The notes beneath the pieces are model-generated. The model was not told the origin of the DNA. It saw only the letters and a program-made list of their open reading frames with translations, and did not search any database. Position numbers and translations under genes: made by a program. From DAITQM01 sp039794245 (GTDB lineage Bacteria > Pseudomonadota > Gammaproteobacteria > Xanthomonadales > Wenzhouxiangellaceae), in NCBI GenBank assembly GCA_039794245.1, contig JBDIVS010000019.1, positions 1 to 54,226 on the forward strand: DNA of 54,226 bases, in the 5' to 3' direction. This document shows positions 34,005-42,388 of the stretch, one piece after another (position 1 is the stretch's first letter; each line of letters starts with the position of its first letter).

Positions 34005-35776
34005 CAGCGCACACCGTGCATCGCTCGGTTGAGCAGCGGTGCGGCCAGGGCCAGCAGGGCACCGCCGATCACCCCGATCAGCAGCATCAACCAGAACAAA
34101 TCGCGATAGCCGGCGGCGGCCGCCACCGGGTCGAAACTGCCGTCACTCAGCATCTCGACCGCCGACAGCTTGCCGAGTTCGGCGGCGAGATTCTCCGAAT
34201 AGGCCGTGGCCAGAAACCAGGAGCCCATCATCACGCTGACCACGCTCGGCACCGATAACTGGGTCACCGCCGACAGGCCGACCGGCGAGAGCGCCAGTTC
34301 GCCCATTTCCAGGATCAGATAGGCCAGCACCAGCCACCAGACGCTGGCCGGGTCGCCACCCGCCGCCGCCTGCGCGGCGGCGATCAGCGGCACGAACGCC
34401 AGCCCGGCAAGCACCAGGCCGCCGGCGCTTTTCAGCGGCTTGCCCGGATTCAGACCGCGCCGCTCCAGCCACGGCCAGAGCCAGGCAAACAGCGGGGTCA
34501 GTGCGACGATGAAAAAAGCGCCGAGAAAGGTCAGCGAGCCGGCGGTCTGCGGCATCAGCACGATGTCGTGAAACAAGGCCGCGGCAAACGCCGTGACGAT
34601 CGCCCCGGTGGCGAACCGGGCGCCGGTGGCGCCGGCTGAATGCAGCGCCCAGAGCATCACCGGCGGCGAGAGGACCAGCGGCACGATCATCCACGGCACC
34701 TTGTGCCAGCCATCGGCGCTAAGATTAAAACCGAACAAATCCTTGGTCAGCATCCGGTCGGTGAACGCCACCCACGAGCCATAGGTTTGCTCGTAGAGTG
34801 TGAAAAACACCAGGGCGGCGAAGATCAGCACCATCAGCACCAGCATCTGCTGGCGCTGGATGCGGTTACAGCGGGCGATCAGGAACCAGACGAGCCAGAT
34901 CATGAAGCCGGAGAAAACGGCGTGCATGATCATGATCACCGCACCTTGTTCGACAGCAAAGCCGAGCCCGAGCCAGGCGGGCGGGATCGTGAGGTACAGC
35001 GAATGCCACTGGATCACCTGCCAGACCGCGGCCACCATCAGCAACGCGGCGCCGTAAATCAGCTTTTCGCGGTTCAAAAATGCGATGACGTTCGCTGCCA
35101 GGCGGGTGCGGTCGGGGGGTTCGGCCAGGCCGCGCAGGTGTTTCTGGCCGAGGATAAAGACCACAAGACCGATCACCATGCCGACCCCGGCGGCGCCGAA
35201 GCCGTACTTCCAGCCATAGACCTCGCCGAGGAATGCGGCGATCAGGCTGGCGGCCAGCGCCCCGAGGTTGATCCCGGCATAAAACAACGTAAAGCCCGAA
35301 TCGCGCCGCGGATCGTTTTCGGGGTACAGCCGGCCGACGATGGTCGAGATGTTCGGTTTGAGAAAGCCGACGCCGGTGATGATCAGCGCCAGCGACAGGT
35401 AAAAGACCTGCAACGCCCCCTCGTCGCGGACGATCTGCCCGCCCGCATAGCGTGCCTCGTGCCCCTCGAAGGCCATGCCGAAATGGCCGAGCACCAACAA
35501 AACACCGCCGAGGATCACCGCCTTGCGCAGGCCGAGGTAGCGGTCGGCGATCATCCCGCCGATCACCGGCATGGCGTAAACCAGGCCGCCGTAGGCGCCG
35601 AGCAGCTCGTAGCTCGGCCGGTCGCCGAACAGGTGGTACTTGGTCAGATACAAAAAAAGCAGCGCTTTCATGCCATAGAACGAAAAGCGTTCCCACAGCT
35701 CGGTGGCGAAACAGATGTAGACCCCTTTCGGGTGGCCGAACCAGTCGCTTTCGTTATGCCGCATTGTATTGTTCAT
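34004..35776 (-). CDS. POT/PTR2 family proton-dependent oligopeptide transporter
   Basis: The 590-residue MFS protein has the POT N-terminus with ATELWERFSFYGMKALLFLY (the ExxER-type proton-coupling motif) and the PTR2 signature FTLFYAGINLGALAASLIAA. Fourteen or so membrane helices are expected. The ATG at 35776 (MNNTMRHN) has GAGG about 8 bp upstream; the longer frame is not supported. It is first in a tightly coupled run with fmdB, the glycosylase and dadA. Peptide uptake fits with a nearby secreted M19 dipeptidase, although that gene is 14 kb away. Confidence 0.93.
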   Translation of the reverse strand: MNNTMRHNESDWFGHPKGVYICFATELWERFSFYGMKALLFLYLTKYHLFGDRPSYELLGAYGGLVYAMPVIGGMIADRYLGLRKAVILGGVLLVLGHFGMAFEGHEARYAGGQIVRDEGALQVFYLSLALIITGVGFLKPNISTIVGRLYPENDPRRDSGFTLFYAGINLGALAASLIAAFLGEVYGWKYGFGAAGVGMVIGLVVFILGQKHLRGLAEPPDRTRLAANVIAFLNREKLIYGAALLMVAAVWQVIQWHSLYLTIPPAWLGLGFAVEQGAVIMIMHAVFSGFMIWLVWFLIARCNRIQRQQMLVLMVLIFAALVFFTLYEQTYGSWVAFTDRMLTKDLFGFNLSADGWHKVPWMIVPLVLSPPVMLWALHSAGATGARFATGAIVTAFAAALFHDIVLMPQTAGSLTFLGAFFIVALTPLFAWLWPWLERRGLNPGKPLKSAGGLVLAGLAFVPLIAAAQAAAGGDPASVWWLVLAYLILEMGELALSPVGLSAVTQLSVPSVVSVMMGSWFLATAYSENLAAELGKLSAVEMLSDGSFDPVAAAAGYRDLFWLMLLIGVIGGALLALAAPLLNRAMHGVR

Positions 35777-35820
35777 TCCGTCGCCTCGGCCGGGGTGAAA
35801 AGTGTAAAGCCGATCCGGAT

Positions 35821-36219
35821 TCACTCGCCGTCCGGCGAGTCGTCGTCCCAATCGATTTCATCAGCATCGTCGAGGAACGGCGCCGAGTCATCGTCAGTGT
35901 CGGCCGGCGGCCGAACGCGCAGCGGTGTCCGGGCGCTCTGCTGGGCGAGCGCCAGCAGGCGGTCGCCGCGCGGCGTGAAAAGTTCACGGCACTTGCGGAA
36001 AGCCTTGAGCAGCTCGTGGCTTTGTTTTTGTTCCTCGGCCGTCAGCTCGCGCAACTTCGGTTCGACGATCGCGGCGGCGTATTCCAGAAAGGCACCGCGC
36101 CGATGGTTGTACAGGTAGATGGTCTTGGGGTTACCGGTATCGAGCCTTGGGTCGCGGACGACCAGGGTGCTTTTATCGCCCGCTTCGAGGAAACCGGTCC
36201 AGATCGGGTTGTCGCTCAT
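35821..36219 (-). CDS. Conserved hypothetical protein with acidic C-terminus
   Basis: A 132-residue soluble protein I do not recognise. The N-terminal ~60 residues (SDNPIWTGFLEAGDKSTLVV, then YLYNHRRGAFLEYAAAIVEP) look like a small beta-rich domain. Residues 60-100 are helical and basic, and the last 25 are strongly acidic (DTDDDSAPFLDDADEIDWDD). It lies 45 bp upstream of the POT gene on the same strand. Confidence 0.7.
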   Translation of the reverse strand: MSDNPIWTGFLEAGDKSTLVVRDPRLDTGNPKTIYLYNHRRGAFLEYAAAIVEPKLRELTAEEQKQSHELLKAFRKCRELFTPRGDRLLALAQQSARTPLRVRPPADTDDDSAPFLDDADEIDWDDDSPDGE

Positions 36220-36324
36220 GCGCCTCCGGCGGCAGGTGGATCAATGGGTGGATTCTCGGCGCATGATATGCAACTTGGCGCCGTTGTCCAGACCCTGGGG
36301 CGAAATTTTGCGACAATGGGCGAA

Positions 36325-36621
36325 ATGATCGATTCGCCGCCTGCACCCACACCGGCCGCCGAGCGCCTAGAACGCCTCCGGGCGCGGCTTGCACCGCTCG
36401 CTGCCGAGTGCCTGGAAATCACCGACGAAAGTCATCTGCACGCCGGCCACGCGGGGGCCGCCGGGGGCCGTGGCCATGTCCACCTGCTGATCGTCGCCGC
36501 GGCGTTCGACGGGCTGGACCGGCTGGCCCGCGAGCGGCTGGTCCACCGCCTGCTGGGCGATCTTTTGACAACCGAACTCCATGCCGTAAGGATGAACCTT
36601 TATGCCAGCGATGAATTGTAA
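36325..36621 (+). CDS. bolA: BolA family protein
   Basis: The 98-residue protein matches BolA: RLERLRARLAPLAAECLEIT, then the ESHLHAGHAG segment with the conserved histidines, then HVHLLIVAAAFDGLDRLARERLVHRLLGDLL and the terminal HAVRMNLY. BolA proteins pair with monothiol glutaredoxins in Fe-S handling or act in stress-linked regulation. ATG 36325 is chosen; an ATG at 36316 would add three residues. A GACAAT -10-like hexamer sits just upstream. Confidence 0.92.
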   Translation: MIDSPPAPTPAAERLERLRARLAPLAAECLEITDESHLHAGHAGAAGGRGHVHLLIVAAAFDGLDRLARERLVHRLLGDLLTTELHAVRMNLYASDEL

Positions 36622-37444
36622 AGACACGATGAAGGCCGCCGCCGGGGCCGTGCTGAGCACCGTACTGAGCCTGTCGTGGCTCACCGCCTGTGACGGTCGC
36701 CGGGCGGCGGAGGCACCCGCGGCCGGCACTGGCGAGGTGATGCTGACCGTTGACGGCCTGCCCCTGACCCGGCAAATGGTCGAGCACTATCTCGCCGCTC
36801 GCGGCGCATCTTCGGCCAACGCCGCCGAGCAGCAGTTGACACGCGTGCTCGCCGTCGCCGCCGATGTCGAACGGCACGACCTGGCCGATCCGGAACTCAA
36901 TGCCGAACTGGCGCTGGCCCGGCTCCAGGTGCTGTACAACCACCGGGTGCGTGAGGTGCATCGCCTCAATGCCCCTGACGCGTCGCAGGTCGAGGAGATG
37001 TATCGGGCGATGAGCGAGCGCTCGGGCGGCATCCAGGTGCGGCTCGAAAGCATCGCTTATCCCGACGAGAAAACCGCGCTTTCCGAGCTGCTCGCCCTCG
37101 ATGAGGGCACCGCCTTCGAGACGATCGAAACGGCCGCGCGCCAGGCCGGCCGGGACATCGAAATGCTGCCGTGGGCCGACCTCAGCCAGTTTCCACCGGA
37201 TTACGCCACGGTGCTGAAGGCGACCGCCACCGGCCAGGTGGTGCCGTTGCCGTTCGCCGACGGCCGCGCCTGGCGGATACTCAAGATTCTGGAATCGAGG
37301 CCGTTCAGCCCGCCGCCGCTGGAACAGGTGCGTGCCGGCATCGAGCAGGATCTTTTGCGCCGGGCGGTCGAGCAGCATGTCGCCGCGCTAGTCGCCGCAG
37401 CCCGGATCGAGAAGCCGGAGGGCCGGGAGCCGGCAGCGGACTGA
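36602..37444 (+). CDS. PpiC/SurA-like peptidyl-prolyl isomerase lipoprotein
   Basis: The 280-residue protein has a lipobox in LSWLTAC (cysteine about residue 30) and the SurA-N/PpiC pattern: VMLTVDGLPLTRQMVEHYLA, then RLQVLYNHRVREVHRLNAPD, and a C-terminal rotamase-like region (LPWADLSQFPPDYATVLKAT, VVPLPFADGRAWRILKILE). It resembles EpsD-type assembly lipoproteins. The start 36602 has AAGGA 9 bp upstream and overlaps bolA by 20 bp. A start at 36629 would give a more typical short lipoprotein signal, so the N-terminus is uncertain. Confidence 0.8.
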   Translation: MPAMNCKDTMKAAAGAVLSTVLSLSWLTACDGRRAAEAPAAGTGEVMLTVDGLPLTRQMVEHYLAARGASSANAAEQQLTRVLAVAADVERHDLADPELNAELALARLQVLYNHRVREVHRLNAPDASQVEEMYRAMSERSGGIQVRLESIAYPDEKTALSELLALDEGTAFETIETAARQAGRDIEMLPWADLSQFPPDYATVLKATATGQVVPLPFADGRAWRILKILESRPFSPPPLEQVRAGIEQDLLRRAVEQHVAALVAAARIEKPEGREPAAD

Positions 37445-37458
37445 GCCGGTATCCGTGA

Positions 37459-37884
37459 TTACCGGGCCGGTGCCGTATCTTGATCGTGTGCATGCCGCGG
37501 CCGGCCGCCGGGCACTTCGCCGTGCCAGCCGGGCGCCCGGTGCTCGGCATGGACTTCGGTGCTGATCCCGCCGCGGACGTTGAACACCGCGCTCAGCGCG
37601 ATCCAGCGTGGTTCGAGGGCGGCGATCAGGTCGTCCAGTATCCGGTTGGTCACCGCCTCGTGAAACGCGCCCTGGTCGCGAAAATGCCAGATGTATTGTT
37701 TCAGGGATTTCAACTCGACGCACTTCGCGCCGGGAATGTAGGCCAGGTGCAGCACCGCAAAGTCCGGTTGCCCGGTGCGCGGGCAAAGACAGGTGAACTC
37801 GGGAATCGCCAGCCGGATGATATAATCCCGCTCCGGTTGGGGATTGCCAAATGTTTCCAGTTCCGCGCCGGGCTTACCTGGCAT
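37459..37884 (-). CDS. queF: NADPH-dependent 7-cyano-7-deazaguanine reductase
   Basis: The 141-residue protein is of the short, type I QueF form. The catalytic cysteine lies in EFTCLCPRTGQPDFAVL, followed by the substrate and NADPH motif VELKSLKQYIWHFRDQGAFH and the histidine/glutamate-bearing VFNVRGGISTEVHAEHR. It converts preQ0 to preQ1 in queuosine synthesis. The final ~20 residues are a polar extension. It converges on the PPIase gene with a 14-bp gap and no terminator. Confidence 0.96.
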   Translation of the reverse strand: MPGKPGAELETFGNPQPERDYIIRLAIPEFTCLCPRTGQPDFAVLHLAYIPGAKCVELKSLKQYIWHFRDQGAFHEAVTNRILDDLIAALEPRWIALSAVFNVRGGISTEVHAEHRAPGWHGEVPGGRPRHAHDQDTAPAR

Positions 37885-37992
37885 AGCCTGCTCCTCGTCG
37901 GTGATCGCTTAGTCGGTGTTCGCTTATTGTCCCATATCCCGGAAGGCGGCCGCAGCATTTGGCTGCCCGCCCGGGGTGGGCGGAAATTTTCT

Positions 37993-37998
37993 TATATT
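37993..37998 (+). promoter_or_regulatory. Putative -10 box of smc
   Basis: TATATT 23 bp before the smc ATG in a short AT-rich stretch. No convincing -35 is seen; a GC-rich hairpin (CCGCCC/GGGCGG, about 37968-37983) lies at the expected place. Confidence 0.35.
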
Positions 37999-38020
37999 CG
38001 TTGTGTTCCTGTTTTGACGC

Positions 38021-41000
38021 ATGCGCTTAACCACCATCAAACTCGCCGGTTTCAAATCCTTCGTCGATCCGACCACCATCCGCTTTCCGGTGGCGCTGAC
38101 CGGCATCGTCGGCCCAAACGGCTGCGGTAAATCCAACATCATCGACGCCGTGCGCTGGGTCATGGGCGAAAGCTCGGCCCGGCAGTTGCGCGGCGAATCG
38201 ATGAGCGACGTGATTTTCAACGGCTCCGGCAGCCGCAAACCGGTGGCCCAGGCGAGCGTCGAGCTGCTGTTCGACAATAGCGACGGCCGGGCCGGCGGCG
38301 AGTACGCCGCGTTCGGCGAAATCTCGGTCAAGCGCCAGGTCAGCCGCGACGGCCAGTCGCAGTACTACCTCAACGGGTCGCGCTGCCGGCGGCGCGACAT
38401 CACCGACCTGTTTCTCGGCACCGGGCTCGGGCCGCGCAGTTACTCGATCATCGAACAGGGCATGATTTCCCAGGTCGTCGAAGCCCGCCCCGAGGATCTC
38501 CGGCAGTACCTGGAGGAGGCGGCCGGGATTTCGAAGTACCGCGAGCGACGGCGCGAGACCGAAAACCGGATCGCCCATACCCGCGATAACCTGGCCCGCC
38601 TCGGTGACCTGCGCGACGAGGTCGGCAAACATCTCGATAGCCTGCAGCGGCAGGCCCGGGCCGCGGAGCGTTACAAAAAGTTGCAGCACCAGCGCCGCCA
38701 GTTGCAGGGCCGCAAGCTAGCCGGCGATTGGCAGGCGGCAAACGCCCGTGCCCTGGAACTGGAAGCGACCGTCCGGCAACACGAGACCCAGGTGCAAGAA
38801 GCGGTCGCCCGCCTGCGCCATGCCGAGGCCGAAAACGACCAACTCGCCGAGGCCCGCGGCGTCGCCCAGGAAGCGTTCAACCAGGCGCAGGCAGCGGTGT
38901 ACGAAATCGGCGGGAATATCGCCCGCTGCGAGCAGGAAATCGCCCACCACCGCGAAATGGTCAAGCGCCAGACCGCCGAACTGGAGCAGGTCACCGTCCA
39001 ACTGACCGAACTCGAAGGCCACCTGCACGCCGACCAGGCGTCTTTGCAACAGGCGCTGGCTGCCGAAGCGGAACTGCAACCGGCGATGGCCGAAGCCCGC
39101 CGGCGACTGGAGGCGGCAACCGCGGCGGCGGCCGCTGCCGAACAGGCGCTCAAAGACGCCGAAGCTGAGCGCCTGGCACAGCAACAGCAGTTAGCCGCCG
39201 GCCAGCGCGAACGCGAACTGGCCACCGCCCGGATCGAACACCTCGAACGCCAACTGCACGATGATCGGCAGCGGCATACGGCGCTGGCCGCCGAACTGGA
39301 GGGGCTCGGGCGGACCGACCACGAACAGGCACATGCCGCGGAAAAGGCCAGACTCGACGAGTTGACGGCACTCAACGAATGGGCTGTGCAGGCCCATGAC
39401 GAAGCGCAGGCCGCGTGGCGCGCCGCCCGGGCGCACGAGGCGGCGCTCGGCGAAAAGCTCAATACCGCGCGCCAGCAGGTCTCGGCCCTGAATGCGCGCC
39501 TCGAGTCGTTGACCGCGGTACAGAGCGCCGCGCTCGGTGCCGCCGACGAACGGCGCGCCGAATGGCTGGCGCCGCGCGGCCTGACCCAGGCACGCCGCCT
39601 GGCGGCAGCGGTCGAGGCCGAAGAAACATGGGTGGAAGCCGTCGAAACCGTGCTCGGCGATTGGCTGCAAGCGGTGCTGACCCCGGCCGACTGCACGTTG
39701 CTCGCCGCCGAGCTGGCGGGCACCACCGATTTGACGCTGACCGTGCTGGATGCCACCAGCGAGCAGACAAAAGACGCATCCCAGTTTGCAGCACCCTCGC
39801 TGGCGGCGCGTTGCCGCGGACCGCTCGCGATGCGCCGGCTTCTCGCCCCGATCGAATGCGCCGCCGACCTCGAAGCGGCGCTCCGCCGCCTGCCGGCCCT
39901 GCCGCCCGGCGGCTCGGTGATCACGCCTGACGGTACCTGGCTCGGGGCGGGGTGGGTCCGGGTCAAACGCGCCGCCAGCAGCGAAGGCGGGACATTGAAG
40001 CGCGAACAGGAATTGCGCAGCACGCGCACCGACCTTGCCGCCGCCGAACGCCAGGCCGCCGAACTGGAACAGCAACTGGCGGCGGCCCGCGGCGAGATGG
40101 GGCGCTGCGAGGAACGCCTGGAGACGACCCGCACCGCGCTCGACGAAGCCCGCCGCGAGCTCGCCGGACAACAAGTCACGGTCAGCAGCAGCAGCCACCG
40201 GCTCGAAGAAATCGTCAGCCGCGAAAACCGGCTGCAAGACGAAGTGCGCCGTCTCGCCGAAAAAATCACCTCAGCCGAGCAACAGGTGGCCGGTGACCGG
40301 GCGCGGGTCGAACAATGCGATCGTGAAATCGGGCGCTGGCGTTCGGCCGAAGGGCATCTCGAGACGGTACTGCGCGCCGCCGGCGAGGCGGTGCAGGCGG
40401 CCGCCCGCGCATTGGAGGTGAGCCGGGAAGAGTGCCACACCCAGGAAATCAAAAGCGAGGGCCTGCGCAGTTCGGCCGCCTCGCTGCGCCAGGCGCTGGA
40501 ACGCGCCGAACGGCAGCGGGGGCAATTGCTCGACCGCCAGCAGAAGATCGAAGCCTTTCTGGCCGCCGGCGACGCGCCCGAGAGGGCGCTCAAAGCCGAC
40601 CTCGACCGCCTGCTCAAGGCCCGCCTCGAAGCCGAACGCGAATTGGCCGCCTGCCGCAGCGCACTCGAAGCGCTGGCCGAACGCCAGCGCCAGTTGGAGC
40701 AGCAAAGACAGGGCGCGGCGCGCGACAGCGACGCCTGCCGCGAAAAGCTCGAGGCGGCGCGCCTCGCTGCCCAGGAGGAGCAATTGACGACGCGCAACCT
40801 TCAGCGCCAGATCGAACAACTGGAGCTCGACGCGCCCCTGGAGCAACTGGTCCAAGCGCTGCCCGACGCCGCCGAACAGGCCGGCTGGGACGACGAACTG
40901 GAGCGCCTCGAGCGCGCCATTACCCGCCTCGAACCAGTCAACCTCGCGGCAATCAGCGAATACGAACAAGAGAGCGAACGCAAGCGTTACCTCGACGCCC

Positions 41001-41542
41001 AGGATACCGACCTCAACGAAGCGTTGAACGCCCTGGAGCAGGCCATCGCCCGTATCGACCGGACGACACGGACACGCTTCAGCGAAACCTTCGAACGGGT
41101 CAACCGCTCGCTCGAAGCGCTGTTCCCGCGCCTGTTCGGCGGCGGCCACGCCTATCTCGAGATGACCGGTGACGATCTCCTGACCACCGGTGTGGTGCTG
41201 ATGGCCCGCCCGCCGGGAAAAAGAAACACCAGCATCCATCTGCTCTCCGGCGGCGAAAAGGCGCTGACTGCGGTGGCCTTCGTGTTCGCGATCTTCAACC
41301 TCAACCCGGCGCCGTTCTGCATGCTGGACGAGGTGGACGCGCCGCTCGACGACGCCAACGTCAACCGCTTTTCGACGCTGGTGACCGAACTCGCAGAGCA
41401 GGTCCAGTTCATCATCGTCACCCACAACAAAACGACGATGGAAGGCGTGCAGCAACTGCTCGGCGTGACGATGCGCGAACCCGGCGTTTCGCGCCTGGTC
41501 AGTGTCGATCTGGAAGAGGCCGCGGCGATGGCGGCGAGGTGA
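38021..41542 (+). CDS. smc: Chromosome segregation protein SMC
   Basis: The 1173-residue condensin ATPase starts MRLTTIKLAGFKSFVDPTTI. Walker A is GIVGPNGCGKSNIIDA (residues ~28-43). Long coiled coils flank a hinge near residues 510-640. The C-terminal head has the signature LLSGGEKALTAVAFVFAIF and Walker B with the D-loop MLDEVDAPLDDANV. The presence of SMC places the host outside the MukB-containing enterobacterial/vibrio group. It is followed by zipA and ligA, the standard order in Pseudomonas-like genomes. Confidence 0.98.
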   Translation: MRLTTIKLAGFKSFVDPTTIRFPVALTGIVGPNGCGKSNIIDAVRWVMGESSARQLRGESMSDVIFNGSGSRKPVAQASVELLFDNSDGRAGGEYAAFGEISVKRQVSRDGQSQYYLNGSRCRRRDITDLFLGTGLGPRSYSIIEQGMISQVVEARPEDLRQYLEEAAGISKYRERRRETENRIAHTRDNLARLGDLRDEVGKHLDSLQRQARAAERYKKLQHQRRQLQGRKLAGDWQAANARALELEATVRQHETQVQEAVARLRHAEAENDQLAEARGVAQEAFNQAQAAVYEIGGNIARCEQEIAHHREMVKRQTAELEQVTVQLTELEGHLHADQASLQQALAAEAELQPAMAEARRRLEAATAAAAAAEQALKDAEAERLAQQQQLAAGQRERELATARIEHLERQLHDDRQRHTALAAELEGLGRTDHEQAHAAEKARLDELTALNEWAVQAHDEAQAAWRAARAHEAALGEKLNTARQQVSALNARLESLTAVQSAALGAADERRAEWLAPRGLTQARRLAAAVEAEETWVEAVETVLGDWLQAVLTPADCTLLAAELAGTTDLTLTVLDATSEQTKDASQFAAPSLAARCRGPLAMRRLLAPIECAADLEAALRRLPALPPGGSVITPDGTWLGAGWVRVKRAASSEGGTLKREQELRSTRTDLAAAERQAAELEQQLAAARGEMGRCEERLETTRTALDEARRELAGQQVTVSSSSHRLEEIVSRENRLQDEVRRLAEKITSAEQQVAGDRARVEQCDREIGRWRSAEGHLETVLRAAGEAVQAAARALEVSREECHTQEIKSEGLRSSAASLRQALERAERQRGQLLDRQQKIEAFLAAGDAPERALKADLDRLLKARLEAERELAACRSALEALAERQRQLEQQRQGAARDSDACREKLEAARLAAQEEQLTTRNLQRQIEQLELDAPLEQLVQALPDAAEQAGWDDELERLERAITRLEPVNLAAISEYEQESERKRYLDAQDTDLNEALNALEQAIARIDRTTRTRFSETFERVNRSLEALFPRLFGGGHAYLEMTGDDLLTTGVVLMARPPGKRNTSIHLLSGGEKALTAVAFVFAIFNLNPAPFCMLDEVDAPLDDANVNRFSTLVTELAEQVQFIIVTHNKTTMEGVQQLLGVTMREPGVSRLVSVDLEEAAAMAAR

Positions 41543-41638
41543 ATCGGGTTCCTGACCGGCCGGCGAAAAGTTTGCAATAATCCGGGATCGACGGTATCCC
41601 TGGATGTTCCCGCCCGGCCCACCCAATGGAGCGTGACC

Positions 41639-42388
41639 GTGAACGCATTGCGACTGATCCTGTTTTTCGCCGGATTACTGATTCTCGCCGGCATAGTCCT
41701 GCACTACCGGTACACGCACAAACCGCGGCGCCCGCTGCCGCGCGGCGAGCGCCGCGAACCGCGCTTGCTGCCGGCCGAAGACGAGCTGCACCCGGCCGAG
41801 CGCGAGCGGACTACAAGTGGGATCGACGGCGAGGTAGCCGGGGGCGGGGGCAGGGTGGACGAACCCGCCGGCCGGGGCGATGCTCCATTACCTGAACGCC
41901 GCGCGCCCGCCCTGCCGGCCGCTGGCCAAACGCCGGTGTTCGGCGGCGGCGAAGGGGCGGAAAAAATCGTCGTTTTGTACCTCAAAGCGCGGGATGAAAG
42001 GCGGATCAGTGGCGTCGAGTTGCTCGATGCGGCGATGAAGGCCGGGTTGGAATTCGGCGAGCGGCAGATTTTTCACCGCCTGGAGGAAGGGTCAGCCGAA
42101 CCGGTTTACAGCATGGCTAACCTGACGCCGCCGGGCCATTTCGATCCCGCCGAGTGGAGCCGCTTCACGACGCCCGGGGTGGCGTTGTTCATGGTGCTGC
42201 CCGGCACGCAACCGGCACTCGACCGCTGGGAGGCGATGCACGCCGCCGCCGACCGTCTGGCGCAACTGCTCGATGCCGATCTGCTCGACGATGCACGCTG
42301 TCGAGTGACCCGGCAGCGGCTGGCCCAGTTGCGCGAGGAAATGCGCGACTATGACCGCCGCCACGGTGCGCTGCACCTGATGCTATGA
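41639..42388 (+). CDS. zipA: Cell division protein ZipA
   Basis: The 249-residue protein has an N-terminal membrane anchor (LRLILFFAGLLILAGIVLHY), a charged and Pro/Gly-rich linker (about 30-105), and the C-terminal FtsZ-binding domain (about 110-249). The domain includes KIVVLYLKARDERRISGVEL and FDPAEWSRFTTPGVALFMVLP. The GTG at 41639 is chosen because GGAG lies 7 bp upstream; GTG 41633 is the alternative. It ends in an ATGA overlap with ligA. Confidence 0.93.
   Translation: MNALRLILFFAGLLILAGIVLHYRYTHKPRRPLPRGERREPRLLPAEDELHPAERERTTSGIDGEVAGGGGRVDEPAGRGDAPLPERRAPALPAAGQTPVFGGGEGAEKIVVLYLKARDERRISGVELLDAAMKAGLEFGERQIFHRLEEGSAEPVYSMANLTPPGHFDPAEWSRFTTPGVALFMVLPGTQPALDRWEAMHAAADRLAQLLDADLLDDARCRVTRQRLAQLREEMRDYDRRHGALHLML

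Noticed and set aside
37968..37983. CCGCCC/GGGCGG hairpin before smc as a terminator
   Set aside because: It is short and followed by a mixed AT stretch that contains the likely smc -10, not a T-run. It could end queF on neither strand, as queF reads away from it.
38671..40797. A 708-codon minus-strand frame rich in Ser, Arg and Ala
   Set aside because: It is antisense to the coiled-coil part of smc; the composition follows from the reversed Glu/Gln/Ala codons.
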